A stretch of 64,000 nucleotides of DNA from Nitrospira sp. (GTDB lineage Bacteria; Nitrospirota; Nitrospiria; Nitrospirales; Nitrospiraceae). The notes beneath the pieces are model-generated. The model ran no database searches, was not told the origin of the DNA, and worked only from the letters and a program-made list of their open reading frames with translations. The position numbers and the translations under genes were made by a program. Location of the stretch: contig JALHMZ010000003.1 of the NCBI GenBank assembly GCA_022843785.1, positions 1 to 64,000 on the forward strand, read 5' to 3'. Below, piece after piece: positions 44,393 through 52,361 of this stretch (position 1 is the stretch's first letter; every line of letters begins with the position of its first letter).

Positions 44393-44448
44393 CAAGGCCC
44401 GAAAGAGGCACCGTCCAGAAAATAGCAACCTCGATAGCTTCAACGATG

Positions 44449-44488
44449 ACCCGCTCCAGGCGTCCTAAAGCCCGGAGCGGGTTTTTTT
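44449..44488 (+). terminator. intrinsic terminator
   Basis: CCCGCTCC (44450-44457) pairs with GGAGCGGG (44474-44481), followed by seven T. This is the clearest rho-independent terminator in the window and ends the VPxPA transcript. Confidence 0.85.
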
Positions 44489-44542
44489 GTCCGAAAGCAT
44501 CCGGCCTTTCACCCTCTCCCACCAGCAACAAGTAACAATCAT

Positions 44543-44557
44543 TTAACGCCGTCTTAA
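44543..44557. promoter_or_regulatory. TTAAC-N5-(G)TTAA palindrome, one mismatch
   Basis: TTAACGCCGTCTTAA about 180 bp upstream of the next gene. It matches the sites at 29849, 49831 and 52241 except for C in place of G at the right half-site. Confidence 0.35.
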
Positions 44558-44735
44558 TTATTTCCTCTCCCGCTTTCGCCCCTGCCGCGAGTAGAGTTAT
44601 GTGCCTATTTCTTAAGATAAATATAAAGCAAGGCTGATCAGGTCGTAACACACCTGTGAATCAGCCTGTGCAGTATGGCCTGGAGCTGACGGCGGTTCGA
44701 TATTCTCTGTAACATTCAACCCTAAGGAGGTTCTT

Positions 44736-45383
44736 ATGCGTCCTAAGATGCCAATTCTGTTTGGGCTGTCTCTTTTGTCAATCGCTCTCTGGTCGCCTGT
44801 TTCAGAGGCGTCGATCATCGATCCGTCTGATGTTCTGGTCACACAACTGGAGCTGACCGGCGGGAGCATTGATTATGACGGCGGGTTTTCCCACAAGCTG
44901 GGTCGCTTGCTTGGTCAACCCGGGCAACTTGTCATGAATGACTATCAACCGATCGGCGACCTTGTCCCCTCGATTTTGAGGGGGGACCATACGTACTCGC
45001 TGTTTACGTCGGGGTTCAATGGCGGGCCGGCTCCCTCCGCTGTCATCGATGGCTCGTCGATCACAGTCGATCTGTCCTCGCTGTTCTATGGGGTGTCGCA
45101 CGGAGACCATTTCAAGGTCTGGAACATCGGCGGCATGGCGACGGGGACGCTCAATCCCGATACGCTGGAGTTCTCTCTGACCTGGGAGCGTCTGTTCGGC
45201 GACCGCCAGAAAGGTGATCCGGCCACGTTCTCGATCCAGGGGAAAGTCATCACAGGGGGCAGTCCGGCGCCCGTGCCGCTGGCCCAGACACTCATATTTT
45301 TTGTGACTGGCCTGCTAATCCTGATGGGTATTCGGGGGCAAAGGGAAGGCGCTCGTAACGAGCAGCCGGTCGTCACTGCATAG
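44736..45383 (+). CDS. secreted protein with an atypical C-terminal sorting-like segment
   Basis: 215 aa, good AAGGAGG site. Signal peptide ends SEAS. The mature region ends SPAPVPLAQTLIFFVTGLLILMGIRGQREGARNEQ. The PVPLAQ motif replaces VPLPAA; a hydrophobic helix and an Arg follow, but the tail is longer than usual. It is either a variant exosortase substrate or one that stays membrane-anchored. No enzymatic motif is recognised. Confidence 0.65.
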   Translation: MRPKMPILFGLSLLSIALWSPVSEASIIDPSDVLVTQLELTGGSIDYDGGFSHKLGRLLGQPGQLVMNDYQPIGDLVPSILRGDHTYSLFTSGFNGGPAPSAVIDGSSITVDLSSLFYGVSHGDHFKVWNIGGMATGTLNPDTLEFSLTWERLFGDRQKGDPATFSIQGKVITGGSPAPVPLAQTLIFFVTGLLILMGIRGQREGARNEQPVVTA

Positions 45384-45602
45384 GGATGGTTCAGTCGATT
45401 CGTGTGAGACGGGAGAGCGAACCGGGGCTGGCCGGCAAACCGGCCCTGGTTGCTCGGGGTCACATCAAACGTCGATGTCTGTAGCGACTCCAGAAATCAA
45501 AAGGGGTTTTCCCATGGCCTACCAGCCTGGGTTGGATGGTGAAGGGAGTCCGCATTGTTCTTTCCCGGTTGAGCGGTTGTGCGTTACCGGCAAAATTTGA
45601 GT

Positions 45603-45623
45603 CACATGTTACCTCTGAATGTG
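45603..45623. promoter_or_regulatory. possible autoregulatory operator of the mazEF-like pair
   Basis: CACAT and ATGTG lie in inverted orientation 11 bp apart, flanked by GAGT and ACTC, about 40-60 bp before the antitoxin start. Toxin-antitoxin pairs commonly repress themselves at such sites. The rest of the 279-bp gap holds a GGCCGG/CCGGCC hairpin at 45430-45445. Confidence 0.35.
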
Positions 45624-45662
45624 GTACTCTGGAATTCCTGACAGATTAGAGAGGATAACTCT

Positions 45663-45884
45663 ATGTCTACCGGTACGCACGTGAACGCGAAAGAGAAACA
45701 AAGCCGCTACCGCCGACGATTGCGTCGAAAGGGGTTGCGGCCGGTGCAGATCTGGGTTCCAGATACGCGCGCCGAGGGGTTTGCCGGCGAATGCCGTCGA
45801 CAGGCGCGGCTAGCCGCTCGCTCGGCCCAGGAAAAGCTGGCTCTTAACTTCATTTCGGAGATCGCCGCGTGGGACAACGTGTAA
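45663..45884 (+). CDS. MazE-like antitoxin (DUF3018 type)
   Basis: 73 aa, strongly basic N-terminus: KEKQSRYRRRLRRKGLRPVQIWVPDTRAEGFAGECRRQARL. This matches the small antitoxin family found directly before MazF/PemK toxins. The C-terminal residues ISEIAAWDNV probably contact the toxin. It overlaps the toxin gene by 16 bases. Confidence 0.85.
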   Translation: MSTGTHVNAKEKQSRYRRRLRRKGLRPVQIWVPDTRAEGFAGECRRQARLAARSAQEKLALNFISEIAAWDNV

Positions 45885-46207
45885 GACGGGGCGACATCGT
45901 GACCGTCGCTGCCAAAGGTCACTACAGCGGCAAGCCCCGCCCCGCCCTCGTCCTGCAATCCGATTTCTTCTCCGCCCTTGGCAGCGTGACGATATGCTTG
46001 TTGACTACTGAAATTCTTGACGCTCCGCTCTTCCGGTTAACCATTGAACCATCCCCATCCAACGGCCTCCAGCAAGTCTCACAGATCATGATTGACAAGA
46101 TCGTCACGGTCCCACAGAAAACCATTGGCTCTCGCATCGGGGTGCTGGACCGCGAACTCATGGTGCGCGTTGACCGCTCGCTTGCGGTGTTCATTGGGAT
46201 CGTCTGA
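45869..46207 (+). CDS. MazF/PemK-family mRNA interferase toxin
   Basis: 112 aa, GTG start at 45869 inside the antitoxin gene. The MazF core is present: RRGDIVTVAAKGHYSGKPRPALVLQSD, then TICLLTTE, and VSQIMIDKIVTVPQKTIGSRIGVLD. The Arg in KPRPALV and Ser/Thr region of the catalytic loop are kept. It appears intact and not truncated. The sequence specificity of cleavage cannot be read from sequence. Confidence 0.88.
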   Translation: MGQRVRRGDIVTVAAKGHYSGKPRPALVLQSDFFSALGSVTICLLTTEILDAPLFRLTIEPSPSNGLQQVSQIMIDKIVTVPQKTIGSRIGVLDRELMVRVDRSLAVFIGIV

Positions 46208-46269
46208 GGACGTCTTTCCAACAGTTCTCTATGTCGGCGGGCTATTTGGATTGGGATCGTGGAGATGGG

Positions 46270-47784
46270 TCACGAGGAGACGGGTCGGCGTTGCGTGAAC
46301 GGAAGCAGGCCCAGCATACCGGCGGCAAACAGCCAGATTGCCGCAGGGACCGGCACGGGCGCGGTCGTGGCGTCCATGCGCCAGGCCAGCGCATAATCCC
46401 ATAAGAAGTTCGTGGATTCATTCGTGGTCACCCGCATTTCATAGCGGTTGCCCAACAGCAAATTGAAATAGAGATTCTCCGTGTTGTCCAAGAGGCTGGT
46501 TGAAGAAGCGACCAGCTGGTTGTTTGTGGCGTCGAACAAGGCCAGGTCGAGGTTATAGAACTGCGTGGTCAACAGGGCATCGTTTGATACATCGAGATTC
46601 CAGACCAGAGAGGCAAATAACGTCACATCGTCGGTCGCGTTGAAGAAGTAGGAGGCTGTGTGTCCGGTCCCGTTAAGACCTCCGATCGTGCCGTGGTCGA
46701 ACCCGAAGGCCGTAATATCGCCTCCTCCGTTTTGCAGGCTCCGTTGTTCGCCGCCGGCCAGAATGCGGTAGCTGTTATAAATATTGATTTGTCCTGCCCC
46801 GTAGCGGCTGTCTAATCCGTTCGCAGTCTCATGACCCGCGCTGCGATAGTCTGTGATGTCGGCCGTGGTGCTGCTGTTGGCGGTCTGGCGATCCGCGCCG
46901 GCCATGAGGACGGCTTTGATCGTCTCGGATCGCTCTGCAGTATAGACGGTGCCGACTCCGGCGATGGTGGTGGATCCATCGGACAGAGTTAGTCCACCCT
47001 GATGGCCTGTCTGCACGAGCAGCGCGGCGGCTGCGGATACGACCGGTGTGGCCGCGCTCGTGGTGTTCATAGGCGCCACAAGGGTGGGGACTGTACGGCC
47101 GGGCCCGTAGACCGTATCAACCGCCACGGAGCCTTGCTGATGAAAGCCATCGGTGCGTCCAACGGCGATCACGTTATACCCGCTGCCACCCAGTAGTGGC
47201 GATGTGCCGGGTCCATTGGTCAGGCCGACCACCTGGATGGACTCGTTCAACGCGGCTTGCCGGTCTACCAGGCGGAGGATCGTGCTGTCTGTGGCGGCGG
47301 TCTGGCCGCCGCCGACCCAGCTATGGTTGAGGACGCGATCCGGACTGGTGGTTGCTTGTCCATTCGTATTCGGGTTGGGGCTGGACAGGTAAAGACCGCT
47401 GAGCCAATGGTTGGCTTCGTAACTGTTGATTTGTGTGATGCCGGGTGCGATTGAACCGGTCGCCCCGTAGAAGAGGGTGCCGACCGTCGTGGCATGGCCT
47501 GAAAAACTACCGGACAGATTGGGAGTGATGGCGGTGATGGTCTTGCCGCTGAATTCCCCATGGCCCGGATCCGGCATGAAGATGGGCGAGGCGCCGCCGC
47601 TCACGTCGTTGACCGGCGCTTCTACGTGACCGACCAGGACTCCGGCGCCGGTGGGGGTCGAAGCGCCCAGCTCATTCCGGAGGGCGGTGTAGCCGATGTC
47701 GACCATGTAGGCTTGGACATCGGGCGTGAATGAGAGCACAAGAGCGCACGCAACCAGTCTCACCACTTTGTTCCGATTCAACAT
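46270..47784 (-). CDS. subtilase-like secreted protein with VPxPA sorting signal
   Basis: 504 aa, start preceded by GAGGAGGG. Signal peptide ends VQA. The S8 (subtilisin) fold is indicated by GHATTVGTLFYG (His97), the oxyanion-type NGPG near residue 190 and TTSAATPVVSAAAALL (Ser243). The first triad position, usually VAVIDTG, reads VLVGHVEAP, with Glu55 in place of Asp. A beta-sandwich C-terminal domain (about 370-475) precedes APVPVPAAIWLFAAGMLGLLPFTQRR, an exosortase signal. It may be an active variant or a non-catalytic binding protein. Confidence 0.75.
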   Translation of the reverse strand: MLNRNKVVRLVACALVLSFTPDVQAYMVDIGYTALRNELGASTPTGAGVLVGHVEAPVNDVSGGASPIFMPDPGHGEFSGKTITAITPNLSGSFSGHATTVGTLFYGATGSIAPGITQINSYEANHWLSGLYLSSPNPNTNGQATTSPDRVLNHSWVGGGQTAATDSTILRLVDRQAALNESIQVVGLTNGPGTSPLLGGSGYNVIAVGRTDGFHQQGSVAVDTVYGPGRTVPTLVAPMNTTSAATPVVSAAAALLVQTGHQGGLTLSDGSTTIAGVGTVYTAERSETIKAVLMAGADRQTANSSTTADITDYRSAGHETANGLDSRYGAGQINIYNSYRILAGGEQRSLQNGGGDITAFGFDHGTIGGLNGTGHTASYFFNATDDVTLFASLVWNLDVSNDALLTTQFYNLDLALFDATNNQLVASSTSLLDNTENLYFNLLLGNRYEMRVTTNESTNFLWDYALAWRMDATTAPVPVPAAIWLFAAGMLGLLPFTQRRPVSS

Positions 47785-48019
47785 CAGACAGAGCCCTCCT
47801 CGTTACCTCTCGCAGCAGCGCTATGTTGGCTAAGCGTCATCGTCACACCTACTCCCTGGTTGTTACAGGAGCCTCAGGGTTTGGTTGTTGTTCGTACACA
47901 ATGAAATGCCCACGGTCCCTGGTCGCGCGATCTTGCTGTGCCGGTGATGTTGGGGAAACTTATTCCAAGGAAAGGGGCGACGCTACAGACAGTTGCTACG
48001 GCTGCTACAGATTCTGCGA

Positions 48020-48145
48020 ATAAAGCGGATTCTGGTCATCGATGATGAGCGGGCCGCCCGGTTCCTGCTTCGCATTGCGCTCGAAGAGGCCGGTCGGGCT
48101 CCTGTCGGGGCGAGGACTGCTAACGCAAGCTTGAGACTTTATTAA
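48020..48145 (+). pseudogene. truncated response-regulator receiver fragment
   Basis: The frame reads IKRILVIDDERAARFLLRIALEEAG, then leaves the family and stops after 41 codons. The first 30 bases (AAGCGGATTCTGGTCATCGA and onward) are identical to the start of the intact gene at 48921, but the ATG is ATA. It is a partial duplicate of that gene. The preceding 235 bp (47785-48019) contain only the promoter side of the subtilase gene. Confidence 0.65.
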
Positions 48146-48235
48146 TCGTGCGGTAATGGGACTCGGCTATAGGTCAATGCTCGCGCGCAGTGAGTTCTTC
48201 ATGACGTATGACTCTGTGAGATGAATGTGGAGCAC

Positions 48236-48730
48236 ATGATGAGAAACCCATTCGCCATAGCGGCAGTACTATTGACGCTTTCGGGGTGTCTGGCAAAAAC
48301 AGAACCGATTACACCCATGGCTAATCCGGAACCTGCTCTCACTTTGGTTGCGCTCTCGATCGAGGTGTCTCCATGTAGCTCCGGAGCGAATGGTGAGCAT
48401 ACGCTCTGCCTGGCCAAAGCGACGCTGACCGAGCCCACGACCTTTACGGACGGCACGCAGATAGCGGATCTCCGCGGTGTGAGGTTCTCATGGACGGGAG
48501 ACTGGGGCACGAACCATTATGAAGGGGACAGCATGTTGCTGGATTCGCCTTCACCGAACGGCGGCCACACACACAAGGTCACGTTCTACATCAGCGTACC
48601 CAAATGCGGAACCGAAGCCGTGCAGTCCAGGGCGCATGCGATCACCCGGTCGGGGCGGCGCAGTCAAGACGCCACATTCAAATTGTCGGTTGATCATCGT
48701 GGTGAACCAGGCTGCCCGGGCCGACCGTAA
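48236..48730 (+). CDS. putative lipoprotein of unknown function
   Basis: 164 aa from ATG 48236 or 48239. Signal helix and lipobox LSGC. The mature part contains four Cys (CSSGANGEHTLC, KCGTE, GCPGRP) and a beta-rich centre FSWTGDWGTNHYEGDSMLLDSPSPNGGHTHKVTFYISVP. No family recognised. It lies between the response-regulator fragment and its intact relative. Confidence 0.6.
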   Translation: MMRNPFAIAAVLLTLSGCLAKTEPITPMANPEPALTLVALSIEVSPCSSGANGEHTLCLAKATLTEPTTFTDGTQIADLRGVRFSWTGDWGTNHYEGDSMLLDSPSPNGGHTHKVTFYISVPKCGTEAVQSRAHAITRSGRRSQDATFKLSVDHRGEPGCPGRP

Positions 48731-48920
48731 GGCCACCTGTGCGGTTCAGTCTGTCTGCTTCCGAAGCCCCGTCTATCATGCTGTGAACAATCTTGATGTT
48801 CGTGATGTGATCTGTCTGGAAACGTGCCAGGCCGCGCGCGACCTCGCGCCGCCGCCGGCTGTCGCAACAACTTAATCAAACGGAGAGGAGAACGTAACAG
48901 ACAGCAGAGAAGCTGTGCAG

Positions 48921-49295
48921 ATGAAGCGGATTCTGGTCATCGATGATGAGAAGTCCATTCGGGTCCTCCTCCGGACGGTGCTCGAAGAGGCCGGATACGA
49001 AGTGATGGAAGCGGCGACCGCCGACGAGGCCGTGTCCTCGTATGAAGCGCGCCCGGCAGACCTGGTGATTACCGATATTTTTCTGCCGGAAGCAGAGGCA
49101 CCGAGAAAGATCTTGGAGTTGGTTTTCCGGCATCCCACCATGAAGGTGATTGCCGTGTCAGGAGCGGCAAGCCAGGAACCCGCACGCAGTATTGCCAAAC
49201 TGCTGGGAGCCCGGCGGGTTTTGCAAAAACCGTTCATGATCCAAGGCTTATTGGACGTGGTGCAATCACAGCTGGACGGCCAACCAGCTAGTTAG
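48921..49295 (+). CDS. single-domain response regulator
   Basis: 124-aa receiver with no output domain: KRILVIDDEKSIRVLL (acidic pocket), Asp52 in LVITDIFLPE, Ser80 in VIAVSGA and Lys103 in VLQKPF. The Asp-Ile-Phe-Leu context is slightly unusual (DLMMP is common). GTG 48915 would add two residues. Stand-alone receivers act by protein contact, for example in chemotaxis or phosphorelays. No kinase lies nearby. Confidence 0.88.
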   Translation: MKRILVIDDEKSIRVLLRTVLEEAGYEVMEAATADEAVSSYEARPADLVITDIFLPEAEAPRKILELVFRHPTMKVIAVSGAASQEPARSIAKLLGARRVLQKPFMIQGLLDVVQSQLDGQPAS

Positions 49296-49411
49296 GCGGC
49301 TGACAGCCGTGGAGGTAATTGATATTCGCCGCTCGTTGCCTTTCGTCCGGCGCGAAGACATCACCTCAGGCCTAGTATTTATAGTTCGATGGAGGGAGCC
49401 AATTCGTAAGC

Positions 49412-49780
49412 ATGCTCAATCATAGTGTCTTTACAGGAGAACCCAATCCCATGTTGCCTATGGCGCACGGCCGAAATGTGCCTCGCGTCACCGTTACAGC
49501 GCAGGTTATCCTCTTCTCTATCTTGACCAGGGAATCCGCAAAGGGAACCCTCGTGGACATTTCCCGCAAGGGAGTCCGCCTGACCACCGATCAAAGTTTT
49601 CGACGAGACCAGAAACTGGCCTTGAACGTGACGCTCCCATGGAACCAACCGCCGATCGACGTCCTGCTCGCTGCCGTGAAGTGGGTTCGAGGGAATCAGA
49701 TCGGCGTGGAATTTATTGATCTGGAAGGAAACAACCAAGCCTCATTGAATGCCTTCCTCCAATCGTGGGGCACACTCTAA
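49412..49780 (+). CDS. PilZ-domain protein
   Basis: 122 aa. RNVPR (RxxxR) near residue 21 and DISRKGVRL (D/N-x-S-x-x-G) near residue 48 are the c-di-GMP binding motifs of PilZ domains, followed by the barrel strands LNVTLPW and AAVKWVRGNQIGVEFIDL. It probably couples c-di-GMP to the downstream exopolysaccharide genes, an inference from position. The next 197 bp hold the gmd promoter region. Confidence 0.85.
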   Translation: MLNHSVFTGEPNPMLPMAHGRNVPRVTVTAQVILFSILTRESAKGTLVDISRKGVRLTTDQSFRRDQKLALNVTLPWNQPPIDVLLAAVKWVRGNQIGVEFIDLEGNNQASLNAFLQSWGTL

Positions 49781-49830
49781 TCACGCAGCGGCTTCGACGT
49801 TCCGGCGCCTGATCAGACCGTCCTTCGCAT

Positions 49831-49845
49831 TTAACGTTTCGTTAA
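49831..49845. promoter_or_regulatory. TTAAC-N5-GTTAA palindrome upstream of gmd
   Basis: TTAACGTTTCGTTAA, exact in both half-sites. Similarity to the 52241 site extends to the right (GTTAACA-AACTT-AAT), so the two regions share about 25 bp of promoter sequence. Confidence 0.5.
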
Positions 49846-49977
49846 CAGAACTTTAATTCAGACTTGGCCATGGATCCAGGCAGCCTGAGGTAGAGTTCAC
49901 GTCATGAATGAGGCGTTTTCCAGAAACTGCGGGATAGGGATGGACGGCCGGCATGTTCGGCCATGTGGGGTGCCACA

Positions 49978-51021
49978 ATGAAGAAGGCATTGATTACCGG
50001 AGTGACAGGGCAAGACGGATCGTATCTGGCCGAATTTCTTCTGGGCAAGGGCTACGAGGTCTACGGGGTCATCCGTCGTTCCAGCTCCTTCAATACGGGC
50101 CGTATCGATCAGATCTATGAAGATCCCCATGTGCCTCAGGCCAGACTGCGATTGATGTACGGTGATCTCAACGATGCCAGTTCGCTGAACAAGCTCCTTC
50201 GCCAGGTCCAGCCGGATGAAATCTACAATCTCGGCGCGCAGAGCCACGTGCGCGTGAGTTTCGATATTCCCGAATACACAGGGGAAGTGACCGGCCTCGG
50301 GACGTTGCGGCTGCTTGAAGCCATTCGCGAGAGCGGGCAGCATCCGAAGTTTTATCAGGCTTCGTCGAGCGAGATGTTCGGCAAGGTTCAGGAGATGCCG
50401 CAACGAGAAACGACCCCGTTCTATCCTCGGAGCCCCTACGGTGTGGCCAAGGTGTATGCGCATTGGATGACGGTGAATTATCGGGAGGCGTACAACCTCT
50501 TTGCCTGCAACGGCATTTTGTTCAATCATGAGTCGCCCCGCCGTGGAGAGACGTTCGTAAGCCGCAAGATCACCAAAGCTGCGGCCCGGATCAAGCTGGG
50601 GTTGCAGCAGGAACTCTACCTCGGTAATTTGGATGCGAAGCGGGACTGGGGATTTGCCGGCGACTATGTGCAGGCCATGTGGATGATGCTCCAGGCCGAA
50701 CAGCCGGACGACTATGTGATCGCCACGGGAGAAACCCATTCCGTGCGGGAGTTGCTCGATCTGGCGTTCGGCGCTCTCGATCTGGACTGGAAGCCCTTCG
50801 TAAAGATCGATCCCCGCTATTACCGTCCTACGGAGGTCGATGTGCTGATCGGAGATGCGAGCAAGGCCGCGAAGACACTGGGGTGGCGGCCGACGGTGTC
50901 GTTCCCCGACTTGGTCCGGATGATGGTGCAGGCCGATCTGGATGCGGAACGTCAGCGGATCGAGGGAGTCCAACCGAAAGCGGAGTTATGCACGTCTGGC
51001 GAGATCAGAGGGTTGTTGTAA
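49978..51021 (+). CDS. gmd: GDP-mannose 4,6-dehydratase
   Basis: Converts GDP-D-mannose to GDP-4-keto-6-deoxymannose, the first step to GDP-L-fucose. 347 aa from ATG 49978. SDR signature [21 protein letters not shown] (NADP-binding), [15 protein letters not shown], and catalytic [35 protein letters not shown] with YxxxK. The C-terminal [19 protein letters not shown] is conserved. It overlaps fcl by 34 bases. Confidence 0.96.
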   Translation: MKKALITGVTGQDGSYLAEFLLGKGYEVYGVIRRSSSFNTGRIDQIYEDPHVPQARLRLMYGDLNDASSLNKLLRQVQPDEIYNLGAQSHVRVSFDIPEYTGEVTGLGTLRLLEAIRESGQHPKFYQASSSEMFGKVQEMPQRETTPFYPRSPYGVAKVYAHWMTVNYREAYNLFACNGILFNHESPRRGETFVSRKITKAAARIKLGLQQELYLGNLDAKRDWGFAGDYVQAMWMMLQAEQPDDYVIATGETHSVRELLDLAFGALDLDWKPFVKIDPRYYRPTEVDVLIGDASKAAKTLGWRPTVSFPDLVRMMVQADLDAERQRIEGVQPKAELCTSGEIRGLL

Positions 51022-51947
51022 CAGGCGGCGGCGGCTTCCTGGGTTCCTTTGTCGTCGAGAAGCTGATGCAGCGCGGCTGCGACCGGGTCGTCGTCCCCCG
51101 AAGCCACGACTACGACCTCGTGACCATGGAGGCGGTTCGACGGTTGTACGACGACGCCCGGCCTGACATCGTGATTCACCTGGCGGCCAGAGTGGGCGGG
51201 ATCGGAGCCAACCAAGCCAACGCGGGGAAGTTTTTCTACGACAACCTGATGATGGGCGCGCAGCTCATGGAGATCGGCCGCCAACGAGGCGTGAAGAAAT
51301 TCGTCGCGCTCGGCACGATTTGCGCCTACCCGAAGCATACCCCGGTGCCGTTTCGAGAAGAGGCGCTATGGAACGGTTATCCCGAAGAGACGAATGCGCC
51401 CTATGGGCTGGCGAAAAAGATGCTGCTGGTGCAGTCCCAGGCCTATCGGACTCAGTACGGGTTCAACTCCATTGTCCTTTTTCCCGTCAATCTGTACGGA
51501 CCACGCGATAACTTCCATCCCGAAACATCGCATGTCATTCCTGCCCTCATCCGGAAGTGTGTCGAAGCCAAAGAACGGGAAGCCCGGACTGTGACGCTCT
51601 GGGGTGACGGGTCCCCGACGAGGGAGTTCCTGTACGTGGAGGATGCGGCCGAGGGCATCCTTCAGGCAGCCGAGCGATACGATCGAAGCGATCCGGTGAA
51701 CCTGGGGAGCGGACACGAAATCTCGATCAGGAATCTGGCCGCTTTCATCGGAGAGGAAGTCGGTTACAAGGGCGAGCTGGTGTGGGATAGGACCAGACCG
51801 AACGGCCAGCCCCGCCGCTGTCTCGATGTTGCCAAAGCCGCCGACTACTTTAGCTTTCAGGCCAAACAGTCCCTCCATGAGGGAATCCGCAGAACCGTGA
51901 CATGGTTTCTGGCTAACCGCGCCTCTGTTCGAGAGGTCGTCTTCTAA
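50988..51947 (+). CDS. fcl: GDP-L-fucose synthase
   Basis: 319 aa from ATG 50988. Epimerase-reductase of the extended SDR family: [66 protein letters not shown] (catalytic Ser-Tyr-Lys region), and [22 protein letters not shown]. With gmd it supplies GDP-L-fucose, so fucose or a derivative is expected in the surface polysaccharide. Its stop codon forms the first bases of repeat A copy 3. Confidence 0.95.
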   Translation: MHVWRDQRVVVTGGGGFLGSFVVEKLMQRGCDRVVVPRSHDYDLVTMEAVRRLYDDARPDIVIHLAARVGGIGANQANAGKFFYDNLMMGAQLMEIGRQRGVKKFVALGTICAYPKHTPVPFREEALWNGYPEETNAPYGLAKKMLLVQSQAYRTQYGFNSIVLFPVNLYGPRDNFHPETSHVIPALIRKCVEAKEREARTVTLWGDGSPTREFLYVEDAAEGILQAAERYDRSDPVNLGSGHEISIRNLAAFIGEEVGYKGELVWDRTRPNGQPRRCLDVAKAADYFSFQAKQSLHEGIRRTVTWFLANRASVREVVF

Positions 51948-52150
51948 CAGGATGCTGAAAAAGTCCGCCAGCGGTGTTCTCGCATCGCTCCGAGGCTCAA
52001 CGTACCGAAGCGTACGCCTCGCCTCCTCGCTCGCTGCGGCCTTGCTGGACGGCCATTTTGAGCATCCTGGATGACACATTGATATCGTCTCGACCTTCGA
52101 TGCCTATAATGACCCCAGGGGGTAAAACGAGTTTTTCTGCAACCTGCTAA
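51945..52150. repeat. MITE-like structured repeat (family A, copy 3)
   Basis: 206 bp beginning with the fcl stop codon TAA and ending CAACCTGCTAA. Inner inverted ends CAGGATGCT (51948) and AGCATCCTG (ending 52069). The outer ends, TAACAGGATGCTGAAAAAGT and the complement of the right end (TTAGCAGGTTGCAGAAAAAC), match at most positions. The inner 122 bp are nearly identical to copy 2, and the following 81 bp differ. Confidence 0.85.
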
Positions 52151-52240
52151 CACTCCTTCATAAGTTGTTGGATCTTTGATAGAAGTTGTGTGCCGCAGAT
52201 CCTCGCCGTATTACGCACATTATATGGCGTGAGATGCTTT

Positions 52241-52255
52241 TAACGAATTGTTAAC
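52241..52255. promoter_or_regulatory. TTAAC-N5-GTTAA palindrome upstream of the beta-helix gene
   Basis: TTAACGAATTGTTAA, exact in both half-sites, about 105 bp before the next start and after repeat A copy 3. Shared flanks with the gmd site suggest common control of the two exopolysaccharide units. Confidence 0.5.
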
Positions 52256-52361
52256 ACAAACTTGAATCGTAGTGTCCATACGACAAGCCCTACCGCAGTA
52301 CACTGATTTCCTCACTGATATGGAATAGCAGGGGATCACAGAGCTGGTATGGCCGGCTCCT

